DNA of 40,035 nt, from assembly GCA_027575765.1 (NCBI GenBank), contig JANBPT010000374.1, forward strand, positions 1 to 40,035, in the 5' to 3' direction. Under the pieces are notes generated by a model. That model saw only the letters and a program-made list of their open reading frames with translations. It did no database searches and was not told the DNA's origin. The first letter of the stretch is position 1; each line of letters begins with the position of its first letter. Origin of the DNA: Tieghemiomyces parasiticus (Eukaryota > Kickxellomycota > Dimargaritomycetes > Dimargaritales > Dimargaritaceae). Shown here one piece after another: positions 20,257-28,994 of this stretch. A program made the position numbers and the translations under genes.

Positions 20257-22464
20257 ATGACCAGCTCGCATCCCTCCAGTGCCATCAAGCCCATAAAAGT
20301 CACTGTGAACGAGCGACTGCTGGACCCGGCTTTTATAGGTTACCGACTAGCAGCGCCTAAGAGTTCAGGCCTAGACGGACCGACAGTGCCTGTGTTGCCC
20401 CTTAATGACCCGACCTACTTCCCGCTCCAACTGGCTGCCGTGTCGGACCCTAACACCTCCGCCACGCTCTACTCTTCACACGACTTAGATATCCGACTAA
20501 AGCACAATGCCTTACACTGGACGGCTTGCGGGCGCCTTTTGACTTATCTCAACAAGGATGGGGCGGTCGTCGGTATGTCCGACCAGATTCGACACCAGCT
20601 GAAGATTTTGTATGAACCGGATCGTGCTGAGACGGACCAGTACAGTGGCGATGGCTATGGTATACCGGCTCTGGTGGATGCCGGCCGAGACTACACCGTC
20701 TTGCTCGATCACCATGGCGTTCTCCACGTTCTCTATACGCAGCAGGACGAACTGGGGAGGTTCGGATTGGTCGGTCGCTTCATCTGTTATACCCATGAAC
20801 CAAAAGCCACCACACCGCGGACCTCTCGTACCTACCAGCTTCTGGCCGCTACTGTAGTGGCCCAGAATTCCGACCCACTGGCCCTCCCCAGCCGCATCGT
20901 TCGTTGCCTAATCTTATACCGTATCACGGCCCCGCAGCCGGCATTTACCGGTGGGGGTTTAGAATTCGTACGGCCAGGCTCCAGTTCCCCGGTCCAGGCT
21001 ACCCCTGCCTCGGCCGTCTCACCCCGACCAGGACTGAGTCGCCCACCCCTGACCTCCACCCGGCCGGGGTTCCGCCTTACCCTTCTTGATCTTCCCCTGG
21101 ACACAGCTGGTTCGAACCCCGTCGCGCTGTCTGCTTTCCCGAGCCAGGTGCGTCACGAACTCGAGATTGAGCATTCACCAGAAGCCGTCCAGTTTTCCCC
21201 AGACGGCCGATCCTACATTCTGGTGTCCTGCCCCACTACCCATAGGCTAGTATCGCGTGACGGTCAACCGTTCTCCGGTAACCCGACTGTCAGCCCTACT
21301 ACATCCGCTTTTCCCTCGCGGGCACAAACCATCGATCCGGCACCGTACATCTGGACCCAGTCTGAGTCTGATGTCACCGTAACCTACCAGCTCCCGCCCA
21401 CCGTCACCACCAGCAGCCAGATCCAGTGCAAGTTCACCCGGCTCTCAGTGACTCTCAACCCGTCGGATAATGCCACCTCCACCTCGCCGCCGTTCCCCAT
21501 TCTGCACCAACGTGCATTTTTCGATCGTATCGTACCGGATGAGAGTTTCTGGACCCTCGAGCGGGGTGGACTACTCACTTTCTATCTGCAAAAAGTGCAT
21601 GAAAAGACCCGCTGGCCCTGCGTGTACCACGACCAGGTGGCCAGCGGAGAACACATTTCGGAAACGTTGGATCCATCGGAATACCGGACGATACTGGAGC
21701 GGATGAAAAAGTATACGGTGGAGGGGGGCGGGCCGGACAAAGATGGCGACGACCACAACCGGGTGTCGACTGGTTCAATAGGCACCGTGCGAGCCTCGAC
21801 CCTGGACCTAGACGACGATGATACCGACGACCCAGCCGGAAGTGGCAGGACTCTGGTCGCCACCACGATTGGTGAACATGGCGAGGTCACGGTCCAGTTT
21901 TTGTTTCCGCACCAGGCTTGGCTGGGCCGCGGTTTCGAGCCGTACACAATGGCCGGGCGCCACTCACATCTGTTCAACCCCACCCCTAACCAAGTGACCC
22001 CAGCTCCGACTCTCCGCATCTGCACTCACCACGACATCGATGGCCTAGTGTACGACCTCGATTGGTTCATCGACAAAGGTCCCCGTATCCATCACACCGG
22101 AACTTTTCCGGCGTTTGGCTACGTTCAGGCCTCCAAACGCGACCGCAAGCTGATCCGGTTTGATGCGACATCGCCTGGTTCCAAGGTATCGTCGCCACCG
22201 GCTTTCGTCGTTCTGGCCGAGGTGAACCGGTACCTATACGTGTATCACCGACCTGACGGTCCGACCGTACACCAGGCACGTCAGGTCATCATCGATTTGG
22301 CTTCGGTGGCCATTACTGAGATGACGTCGGATGAATCACCTCCAACGGGTGGCGGTCGTGCCAAGCGGCTTCCATTTTTGGATATCCTCGGTCTCCAGCA
22401 GGTTGGAGCGACCACTCTGGCCGTCCTATTACCTAACCAGCTGTGCTTGGTCGAGGTGAACTGA
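20257..22464 (+). CDS. NudC domain-containing protein 1 (NUDCD1/CML66-like)
   Basis: The single exon encodes 735 residues from the ATG at 20257. NUDCD1-type proteins carry a p23-like CS (NudC) domain and act as HSP90-related co-chaperones, contacting WD40/beta-propeller clients and dynein-linked factors. The CS domain starts near residue 361 (PAPYIWTQSESDVTVTYQLP) and runs through IQCKFTRLSVTL to FWTLERGGLLTFYLQKVHEK and TRWP, the aromatic core of the fold. It is followed by LDPSEYRTILERMKKYTVEG. The CS domain sits in the middle, with a beta-rich N-terminal region (residues 20-330) and C-terminal region (540-735; FVVLAEVNRYLYVYH). This is the NUDCD1 arrangement, not the short NUDC one. A Pro/Ser-rich loop near 245-270 and an acidic loop near 505-530 are probably disordered. 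Confidence 0.85.
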   Translation: MTSSHPSSAIKPIKVTVNERLLDPAFIGYRLAAPKSSGLDGPTVPVLPLNDPTYFPLQLAAVSDPNTSATLYSSHDLDIRLKHNALHWTACGRLLTYLNKDGAVVGMSDQIRHQLKILYEPDRAETDQYSGDGYGIPALVDAGRDYTVLLDHHGVLHVLYTQQDELGRFGLVGRFICYTHEPKATTPRTSRTYQLLAATVVAQNSDPLALPSRIVRCLILYRITAPQPAFTGGGLEFVRPGSSSPVQATPASAVSPRPGLSRPPLTSTRPGFRLTLLDLPLDTAGSNPVALSAFPSQVRHELEIEHSPEAVQFSPDGRSYILVSCPTTHRLVSRDGQPFSGNPTVSPTTSAFPSRAQTIDPAPYIWTQSESDVTVTYQLPPTVTTSSQIQCKFTRLSVTLNPSDNATSTSPPFPILHQRAFFDRIVPDESFWTLERGGLLTFYLQKVHEKTRWPCVYHDQVASGEHISETLDPSEYRTILERMKKYTVEGGGPDKDGDDHNRVSTGSIGTVRASTLDLDDDDTDDPAGSGRTLVATTIGEHGEVTVQFLFPHQAWLGRGFEPYTMAGRHSHLFNPTPNQVTPAPTLRICTHHDIDGLVYDLDWFIDKGPRIHHTGTFPAFGYVQASKRDRKLIRFDATSPGSKVSSPPAFVVLAEVNRYLYVYHRPDGPTVHQARQVIIDLASVAITEMTSDESPPTGGGRAKRLPFLDILGLQQVGATTLAVLLPNQLCLVEVN

Positions 22465-24150
22465 CAGCTAAATCGGTAATCTGTTGTAGCATTAAAAGTT
22501 ACAACAACCATGGTTGGCAATGTCATTAGTAACATCAATTATGTTATTTGTGTGCCAGGTGACTGGCGTATCAAAAAATAATAATAACAAAAGCACTATC
22601 GATTACCCCAAACTCTACTTACCCAGTAGCCCCCCCCTCTCGCACGGCCCTTGGTCCTCGAGTACGGGGGTCACCTGGGCTAGATTCTCCTGGGTCACGA
22701 TGGGTACACCCCCAAACCATACACGGGTCTGGCGGGCGGTACCTCAATGGATCCCCGTGATGGTGTGCCCTTGGAGGATATCATGGCCTATGACGACATC
22801 CCACAGGGTTCCATATTCTCGTTGTGACCGCAGTGCCACCGGGCAGCCTTGCGTTCCTGGGCCTCCAGCCGCGCCAGAGTACGGCGGGCACGTAACTACC
22901 GCATCGGGTCGCCGGCCACGCCCATCGGTTAAGGTTTGTTGCCCAACAGAGGCATGACGACCACCTTGTAAGGTGCAATGGGTGGATGCAGGCACGGGAT
23001 GGATCGCTAACCAGCGGTCGTGTCCTAGGTGGGCGAGGCGGCAGGCTCGTTGAGCGAGACAGACTTGAAGACATCTATGAGGGATGCCAGGAGGCACCAG
23101 TTGAGACCGATGGGCGACTCGATACAACATGGGAAGGCTGAGCCATTGGTACCCTCAGCATCTCTGTTAGATTTCCAGGCTTACTCTCGGCCGTGTCACC
23201 GTTGGCCGTGAAGGCGTGTTGCCGCAAGCGGCAACCCCTACGGTTCACCACACCCTCAACCCAATTCCAGCCCCATGGAAATGTCTAGTCAATATTGGTA
23301 TATGCTGACACGTAGTGCACCAACTCATCGGCGGTGGATGGGATGAAATACTCGGATTCGAGCTATTCGAATTCGAGGGTGCCGAAGATGGTGTACTCGA
23401 CGCAGAATACACTGCGAAAGACTTGGCCAGCCCACACGATACTAAAGAGGGAGGTGAGGTCCATGGTGTACCGGACTTAAGGATGGTTTATAGAGAAGCC
23501 GTGGACGGTCTCTAGGCGGAATTAGACCGTAGATTTCGCGAGGGCTGATTCGACGGACAAGCGGACCAACTTAGGTGTGGTGATGCAGGGCCTCCTGCGC
23601 CACCCGTTAGATCGGACCGATGAAAGCCCGAAACATGAGATTGAAGACCAGTAACGGGATAAGGAACGGTAGGTTGGATTTGGGTCGGGCGAAACCACGC
23701 TACGCAAACAGGGCCAATTTGGGACTCTCGGACGTTGCGGCCGGGATACCCCGTTGGAGGAGGAGAAGCGGGGAACCCAGGTCGAACTGAACAACCCCAT
23801 CTTGCATCGCCAGCCGTACGACAACTTCCAGCGACTACAGAGAGAGTCGGCCGCCCATGCCAGGTAACTTTCGCTCTGGGAGCTATCCGGGCCTGGATCA
23901 GTTTTTCCCGCTGCTTGAGTATCAGGTAATCCACCGCCTCGATGAGTAACACGGGCCTGCGTGCCCACTTCGTCTGCTCCAAGCTCAAATCAGGGGTCTT
24001 GTTCGACCGGAGCTGCTCGCCAGTCAGTAAGGAGTTGTCCAGGTCGTGCGTGAAACTGTCCAAGGGGCTTGGGGCTCTGAATATCGGAGCTGGGTTGATG
24101 ATACCGGTGTCGGTACCGATGACATCGTCGCTACTGTCCACTTAGTCTAA
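22465..24150 (-). pseudogene. Decayed coding-like sequence, family uncertain
   Basis: No intact gene is visible. On the minus strand, several stretches look translated but change frame or meet stops. These are 24141 to about 23870 (ending LIEAVDYLILKQREKLIQAR, opening on a GTG not ATG), about 23830-23530 in another frame (VVVRLAMQDGVVQFDLGSPL and beyond, with in-frame stops), about 23520-23290 (MDLTSLFSIVWAGQVF, STADELVHYVSAYTNI) and 23130-22744 (ending YGTLWDVVIGHDIL). The last phrase is reminiscent of the end of a retroelement aspartic protease, and the order could be that of a gag-protease remnant. This is weak and I do not claim a family. The sequence might also be a dead single-copy gene or chance. 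Confidence 0.3.
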
Positions 24151-24921
24151 ATAACAACATTGCGGGATGTTGCTTCCAAGCTTGATGTCCAGGGGCCTAT
24201 AGCCGTAGACTCTACAGAGACCGCCGTTGCTATCTGGCGGGAGGGGAAGTGGAAGACTCGTTGTTTGCACTGCTCGAGGAAGGGCCGCATCGCTGGAGCA
24301 GGGGGGAGAGGAGGGCGGCGTGGAGGGGAATGGACCAAAGAAGAGGAGAGAGGGGGCTTGGGAGGAGGACGGGGGGAGGTACAGGGTGCGAGGGAAAGGG
24401 TCGGGAGCCGAAGGTTGTACCGGAGTTTCGTGAGGTGGCCGGAGACCATGAGCGACTTGGGAGCGGAGAATGAGCACTATCGGAACGCGCGAATTTACTG
24501 GTCCCACTTTCGCTAAAGTTGATGTGACCTCTGGCCGCAAATTCACAGAAAATCACGTGAATTTTAACGTTTGTGCTTGCCAGAGTAAGAAAGACAGGAT
24601 ATCTTTAAACCAGATTAGGACAAATTTGTAGGTCAGCACCAAGAATGCCTGAAATTACCATTGTCTTGAGCGTAGATAGACTTACGCTGGCGGTAGTTCA
24701 ACGACCATTCGGTCGTTACTTATTGCTTCAAACCGAAATAATCCATTTCTAGTTAGCCTATACTATCTCTCGGTGTAAACTACAGCCCAGCTATTAGATT
24801 GAACGTTGATGGTTCTGGAGGCCGCAAATGTTACTACATCGGTGCGGTGGCGGCGAGAATGTAGTAGGCTAACGGGTAGTCGACTGCGCGGTCTCTTTGC
24901 CAGTATCTCACTTCCACCCCA
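24151..24921. other. Intergenic, with a CT/AG-rich tract and a short hairpin
   Basis: A purine-rich tract on the plus strand (about 24235-24420) creates long overlapping frames on both strands that look like low-complexity artefacts. TCACGTGA at 24553-24560 is a perfect CACGTG-core palindrome. A 7-bp perfect inverted repeat with a 4-base loop lies at 24700-24717 (AACGACC/GGTCGTT). No gene is supported. Confidence 0.45.
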
Positions 24922-25116
24922 TCATCTCCCCAAAAATGGAAATGAATCAAATGTAGCGGGGGCACAGGTGGTTGGGAAGGGCCTGTCAAGCTGACCGTCG
25001 TACTCAACGCCTCGGTCCTCCCAAACGGCCACGATATCGCTCCAGCCAAACAGTCGAATAGTGAAAAGATCGTCAGGGGCCCAGCGACCAGATATTGCCA
25101 GGGAGACGTCAACCAT
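24922..25116 (-). CDS. Possible C-terminal exon of a secreted protein (fragment)
   Basis: A 64-codon frame opens with an ATG at 25116, three bases after a CATAG that could be a splice acceptor. Its translation has balanced, protein-like composition (PDDLFTIRLFGWSDIVAVWE, then DRGVEYDGQLDRPFP) and ends at a stop at 24922. It may be the last exon of the gene whose signal-peptide exon lies at 25497-25631, but I could not find a single in-frame path joining the two with confidence. No family recognised. Chance is a real alternative. Confidence 0.25.
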   Translation of the reverse strand: MVDVSLAISGRWAPDDLFTIRLFGWSDIVAVWEDRGVEYDGQLDRPFPTTCAPATFDSFPFLGR

Positions 25117-25496
25117 GCCTATGAGCCGCCCACCACCACAGGGTATTCATCCCTCGGATCTATTTTTTATGCGAAGCGCTGGTCGCTAGCACCAACGTGT
25201 AGCGAAGTAGAGTCGCGAGTTCCATAGATGAGCAAGTGACCTTCAAGCAGGAACGCACCTACAGTACCTGTGGCCGCCAGGGAGGAGCGCCGACTGACTT
25301 TGGCACGGTGTAACGAGCTGTGTCCGACGCGGTCACCACTTAACGACCAATAAGATGGGTAATATCGGCGCCTCCGCCTTCCAGGCCTATAGTTAAGGAT
25401 AGGACTAGTCACACGGTACAACCGTCCCTTGGTTTTTCCTCTTTCCGCCCAAGGTCGTTTCATAGAGGAATTGGGAGAGAAGTTAGAAAAAAATAC

Positions 25497-25631
25497 CCCC
25501 AATAGAATGTAGGTGGATGCTGCGTCCTTTGCGGTTTGATCGCGACGCTTCCCCGCTAATTGAATGGCCTGAGACGGTGTCAGGGCGTAGGGTGTACCAC
25601 CACAGAGGGCGGCTGCCGCGCAGAAAAGCAT
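25497..25631 (-). CDS. Possible first exon encoding a signal peptide
   Basis: From the ATG at 25631 the minus strand encodes MLFCAAAALCGGTPYA, a plausible signal peptide, then a hydrophilic stretch (PSQAIQLAGKRRDQTAKDAA). At codon 45 it reaches a GTATTT that could be a weak donor. Read-through continues to a stop at 25167 but with unlikely composition. A short candidate middle exon follows the TATAG ending at 25387. The gene model is unresolved and may be a decayed gene. Confidence 0.3.
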
Positions 25632-25667
25632 GAATTGCACTGGCGCCGGCTGCCCTCCCCGTCCGCG

Positions 25668-25674
25668 TTATAAG
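25668..25674 (+). promoter_or_regulatory. Candidate TATA box (TTATAAG)
   Basis: TTATAAG sits in GC-rich sequence, followed by a strongly pyrimidine-rich stretch (25680-25770) resembling a fungal transcription start region. It is 980 bp from the next plus-strand start codon (nucleoside transporter), so it would imply a long leader or a separate transcript. Confidence 0.3.
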
Positions 25675-25988
25675 TCGCCTACCTCCCCGCCCCCCGGCCA
25701 GTCTCTTCTCCAAACCGCTCACGTTTGGAGACGCCCCCCGGCCTTACCCGCCGAACCCTCCCTCTCTTCAATAGTTTTGTTCACCTAGTCGTATTCGGTA
25801 TTTCGATTAGAATTACAGATTTTCCGCTACTGGATCCGACTCAGGCTTTTATTCCCAGCTATCGGATACCGTTTGCAGCCTCCTGCACCGTTGTCCCCCG
25901 TGCCGCTGCGACTGCTCCACAGCTCCTGCCCTCCACGTAGCTATTAGTCGTCGTTATTACGCACACTGGCTATCTGCCCGGCTATCAG

Positions 25989-26168
25989 GTAAGCGTCCTC
26001 CCCTAGATGTCCTACATGGCGGTGCGACGCCGTCATGTCCCTTTTATTGCATGTCGAGATCGTTCACCGTGGTTCGATAAATCCTCCGGGTCATTCCCCC
26101 GGTCGCGAGGCTTGTGTGGCTAGTACCCCTGACGGTTAGCCCGTGAAGGTGTTTTTTTTTTCTTTCAG
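25989..26168 (+). other. Strong intron-like element without a clear flanking ORF
   Basis: A CAG|GTAAGC donor at 25989 and a run of T and C ending in TTTCTTTCAG at 26168 define a textbook 180-base intron for this genome. No convincing reading frame continues across it. It may be a 5'-UTR intron of the nucleoside transporter at 26654, part of a non-coding transcript, or the relic of a lost gene. Confidence 0.35.
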
Positions 26169-26653
26169 CTGCTGGCTATTAGCTGGGGGGGGGTAGACTC
26201 TGGGGAGCTCCCTGCGGCCAGCGGTCGGATCTGGTCGGCTGCGTTGCCCCTGCGTTGTCGGCCTACTGTATACCCACTATATATTCATACCACGTGTTGG
26301 ATGAAAAACCTTTACCTGGGTTGCTTGGTCACATCAGCCCGACCCGTTAAGGCCGGTCTCCCATCCCCTGCAGCACCTCAATGCTGCCAGGTGTCATCAT
26401 CTGTCCCCCCCCGGACCCTGTGTTCTAGTTGCTCAAATACCGATGGGCCCGCACTCCTCTGGGCCTTTCGCCGTTGACTTTCTCTTTGCAAACCGTTTAC
26501 GCCTTAGCCTTTGACTACAGGTCGTGGCTAGGTAATAATTACCAATGATGAGCATAACCTAATATCAATTTTAATTTTCGCCGGTCACCTCGCCCCCTTT
26601 ACCCTTGTCCTTCATTTGGTGAACCACCACCCTCTCTACCCCTCGCCACAGTC

Positions 26654-28495
26654 ATGGTCTCCCCCAATTCGAATGATAGGACCCCAGCGGCCCTCGAGGC
26701 TACTGCCTCCCCTCGCCTCCTAGCCACACATCCTTCCTCCCTGGCCAGTAGTCCGCCGCCGGTATATCTGCACAATCAGCTCGGCTCGACGTCGCGCGAC
26801 TTTGGAATCGCCCACCAGCGGTTGGTGCACGCCGAGGAGGCCAAGGAAAAGGACCTTGACCATAGGAGCGACAGCGCCCCCTCTGTCGTCATCGGTACCC
26901 ACGTCGACCCGTCGACTCTCAAGGACGATAGTATGGTCCGCGGTGACGGGGCCGCCCCAGGGTTCTACCACCGCTACCGCCGCTGGATTCACCTTGTCAT
27001 CTGGCTCTTGATGACGGCCTACTATATTGCGGCCCTCGTCCTCCATAGCGATAAGTTCCTCATTATCACACTGCTATACATCTTCATTTCGGGCAAACTC
27101 TTCTTCTACCACGTCCCGCTTCGTCTAGTGAGCAAGCCGCTCGGCCGCCTCATCCGCCGTGGTATCATGGACCCGGTCATGCGCGTGCCGCCGCGCGTGC
27201 GTCATATCGTGGGTGTCCTGGTCCCCCTTGCCGCTTATATCTTGGCCGCCGTTCTGCCCAGTGACAGCAAGCAAGGCACCCGGCTTCAGCGTCTGCAGTC
27301 CCTGGGCGGACTGTTCATCATCATAGTCTGTTTGACGGCCACATCCAAGCACCGCCGCCATATCAACTGGCGTACCGTTGCGTCCGGCCTCTTCGCTCAG
27401 TTCCTGATCGCCCTCTTTACCCTCAAAACCTCCGTGGGTTACTCCCTATTCCACTGGCTTGCCGAAACCGCGTCGAACCTCTTGGGCTTCGCCAAGTACG
27501 GCTCGGAGTTTTTGTTTGGTGAGGAAATAGCCGCCACCGGTAATTTCGCCATGCACGTGCTCCCCGTGGTGATTTTCTTTGCTTCCTTCATCCAGATCGT
27601 GTACTATTTGGGCGGTATGCAGTGGTTCATCCGCAAATTCGCCTTTGTCATGGTGCGCCTCATGGACGTCAGCGGGGCCGAGTCGGTCGTGGCCGTCAGC
27701 TCGTTCATCGTGGGCCAGTGCGAATCCGCTCTCCTGGTCAAACCTTTCATCGAGTTCATGACCCTCTCGGAGTTGCACTCGATCATGGTGTCTGGGTTCG
27801 CCACCATTTCGGGGGCGGTCCTGGCGGGTTTCATTTCGCTCGGGGTCGACCCGCAGGCCCTCATCACTGCCTGTGTCATGTCCATGCCCTGCTCGCTGGT
27901 GGTGGCCAAACTGCGCTACCCGGAGACCGAGGAGTCGTTGACCTGCGGTAAGGTCAACGTGCCCCCGGAGGAGGACAAGGAATCCAATGCCCTGCACGCC
28001 GCCGCCAATGGGGCCGCCCAGGGAATCGTGCTAGCCGGGCTCATCGCCGCCACCCTCTTGGCCGTCATTTCCCTACTGGCCCTGGTCAACTCCCTGCTCA
28101 CCTACTTTGGCGAGCTGGTCAATATCACCGGGTTGACCCTCCAACTCATCACCTCCTACCTGTTTATCCCGCTCGCCTGGTGCATGGGCGTACCTAACGA
28201 GGACGTGCAGAAGGTTGGCCAACTCCTGGCCACCAAGATGTTCGCCAGTGAGTTTGTGGCCTACAGCGACTTCACCACCAAGTTTAAGGAGGAAATGTCC
28301 CTCCGTGCCCAGCTACTCACAACCTACGCTCTGTGTGGATTTGCTAATTTCGCCTCGATCGGTATCCAGATTGGCGGGATCGGTGCCATCTCACCTGGCC
28401 GTAAGAGCGACCTGGCCCGTGTCGCCCTCAGTGCCATGTTCTGCGGGACCCTGTCTACCCTTCTAACCGCCTGCATCGCCGGTATCTTGTCATAG
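26654..28495 (+). CDS. Concentrative nucleoside transporter (CNT/SLC28 family)
   Basis: A plasma-membrane symporter that takes up nucleosides using a Na+ or H+ gradient. The single exon encodes 613 residues from the ATG at 26654. A cytoplasmic N-terminal tail of about 105 residues precedes the first membrane helix (RWIHLVIWLLMTAYYIAALV). Family signatures include NINWRTV-type HINWRTVASGLFAQFLIALF, the core-domain helix with FIVGQCESALLVKPFIEFMT (GQxE-S motif), LHSIMVSGFATISGAVLAGF, and SYLFIPLAWCMGVPNEDVQK leading into KMFASEFVAYSDF. The C-terminus SIGIQIGGIGAISPGRKSDL is also conserved. Length and N-terminal helices fit the eukaryotic type rather than the shorter bacterial NupC. Among fungi this family is patchily distributed. 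Third positions are strongly C-rich, suggesting good expression. Confidence 0.93.
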   Translation: MVSPNSNDRTPAALEATASPRLLATHPSSLASSPPPVYLHNQLGSTSRDFGIAHQRLVHAEEAKEKDLDHRSDSAPSVVIGTHVDPSTLKDDSMVRGDGAAPGFYHRYRRWIHLVIWLLMTAYYIAALVLHSDKFLIITLLYIFISGKLFFYHVPLRLVSKPLGRLIRRGIMDPVMRVPPRVRHIVGVLVPLAAYILAAVLPSDSKQGTRLQRLQSLGGLFIIIVCLTATSKHRRHINWRTVASGLFAQFLIALFTLKTSVGYSLFHWLAETASNLLGFAKYGSEFLFGEEIAATGNFAMHVLPVVIFFASFIQIVYYLGGMQWFIRKFAFVMVRLMDVSGAESVVAVSSFIVGQCESALLVKPFIEFMTLSELHSIMVSGFATISGAVLAGFISLGVDPQALITACVMSMPCSLVVAKLRYPETEESLTCGKVNVPPEEDKESNALHAAANGAAQGIVLAGLIAATLLAVISLLALVNSLLTYFGELVNITGLTLQLITSYLFIPLAWCMGVPNEDVQKVGQLLATKMFASEFVAYSDFTTKFKEEMSLRAQLLTTYALCGFANFASIGIQIGGIGAISPGRKSDLARVALSAMFCGTLSTLLTACIAGILS

Positions 28496-28994
28496 CCGGT
28501 CGGCCGGGTTGGTCCCGGGATGAGGGTCTCATTGTTTATTTCTTACACTTTTTTTTTTTTTGCTTTACGCCTTTAATGACCCTACCCTGTTTTCCGGAGG
28601 GGGAAACCGTTCGGAAGACGTCCCCACCATCTAATAATTTTGCCGTTGGCTATATTTTCTGAACCACTCTACGCTTACTGGCTTTGGTTGCGGCACCTTC
28701 GTCCACATCAAATATTCATGTTCGTAGTATAATATATTTCGATTCACCAAGTCCAACTTTGTTATATTATGGGCAAGTAAAGCAGGCGGATTAGCCACTC
28801 ATCGTAACTGGTAGCACGTTGGAGCGCCAAGAACATCCCGCTACTTTCCCACCTCCCCCTCCTGACAGCGTGGCCAACCATTTATCGTCCGACCAGGCTT
28901 TCAAGCGGAAGAATTGGTCTTCATTTGTTTTGACCAGTCATTGACTTGTACATTCGTTCTTCCTAATAGCCCTAGTTTTAATACCTTCCCTACC
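28496..28994. other. Intergenic between CNT and CENP-Q-like genes
   Basis: Contains the transporter 3' UTR (T-run 28550-28560) and AT-rich sequence with ATAATATATT near 28731-28740. No gene or RNA seen. Confidence 0.6.

Noticed and set aside
21100..21120. GGTTCGAACCCC, like the T-arm of a tRNA
   Set aside because: It lies inside the NUDCD1-like coding sequence, and no acceptor stem or anticodon arm can be folded around it.
24142..24546. 134-codon minus-strand frame rich in Pro and Ser
   Set aside because: It starts with GTG and is produced by a CT-rich tract that opens all frames on that strand.
27446..27997. 183-codon frame antisense to the nucleoside transporter
   Set aside because: A His/Gly/Asp-rich translation typical of the antisense of a GC-biased membrane protein.
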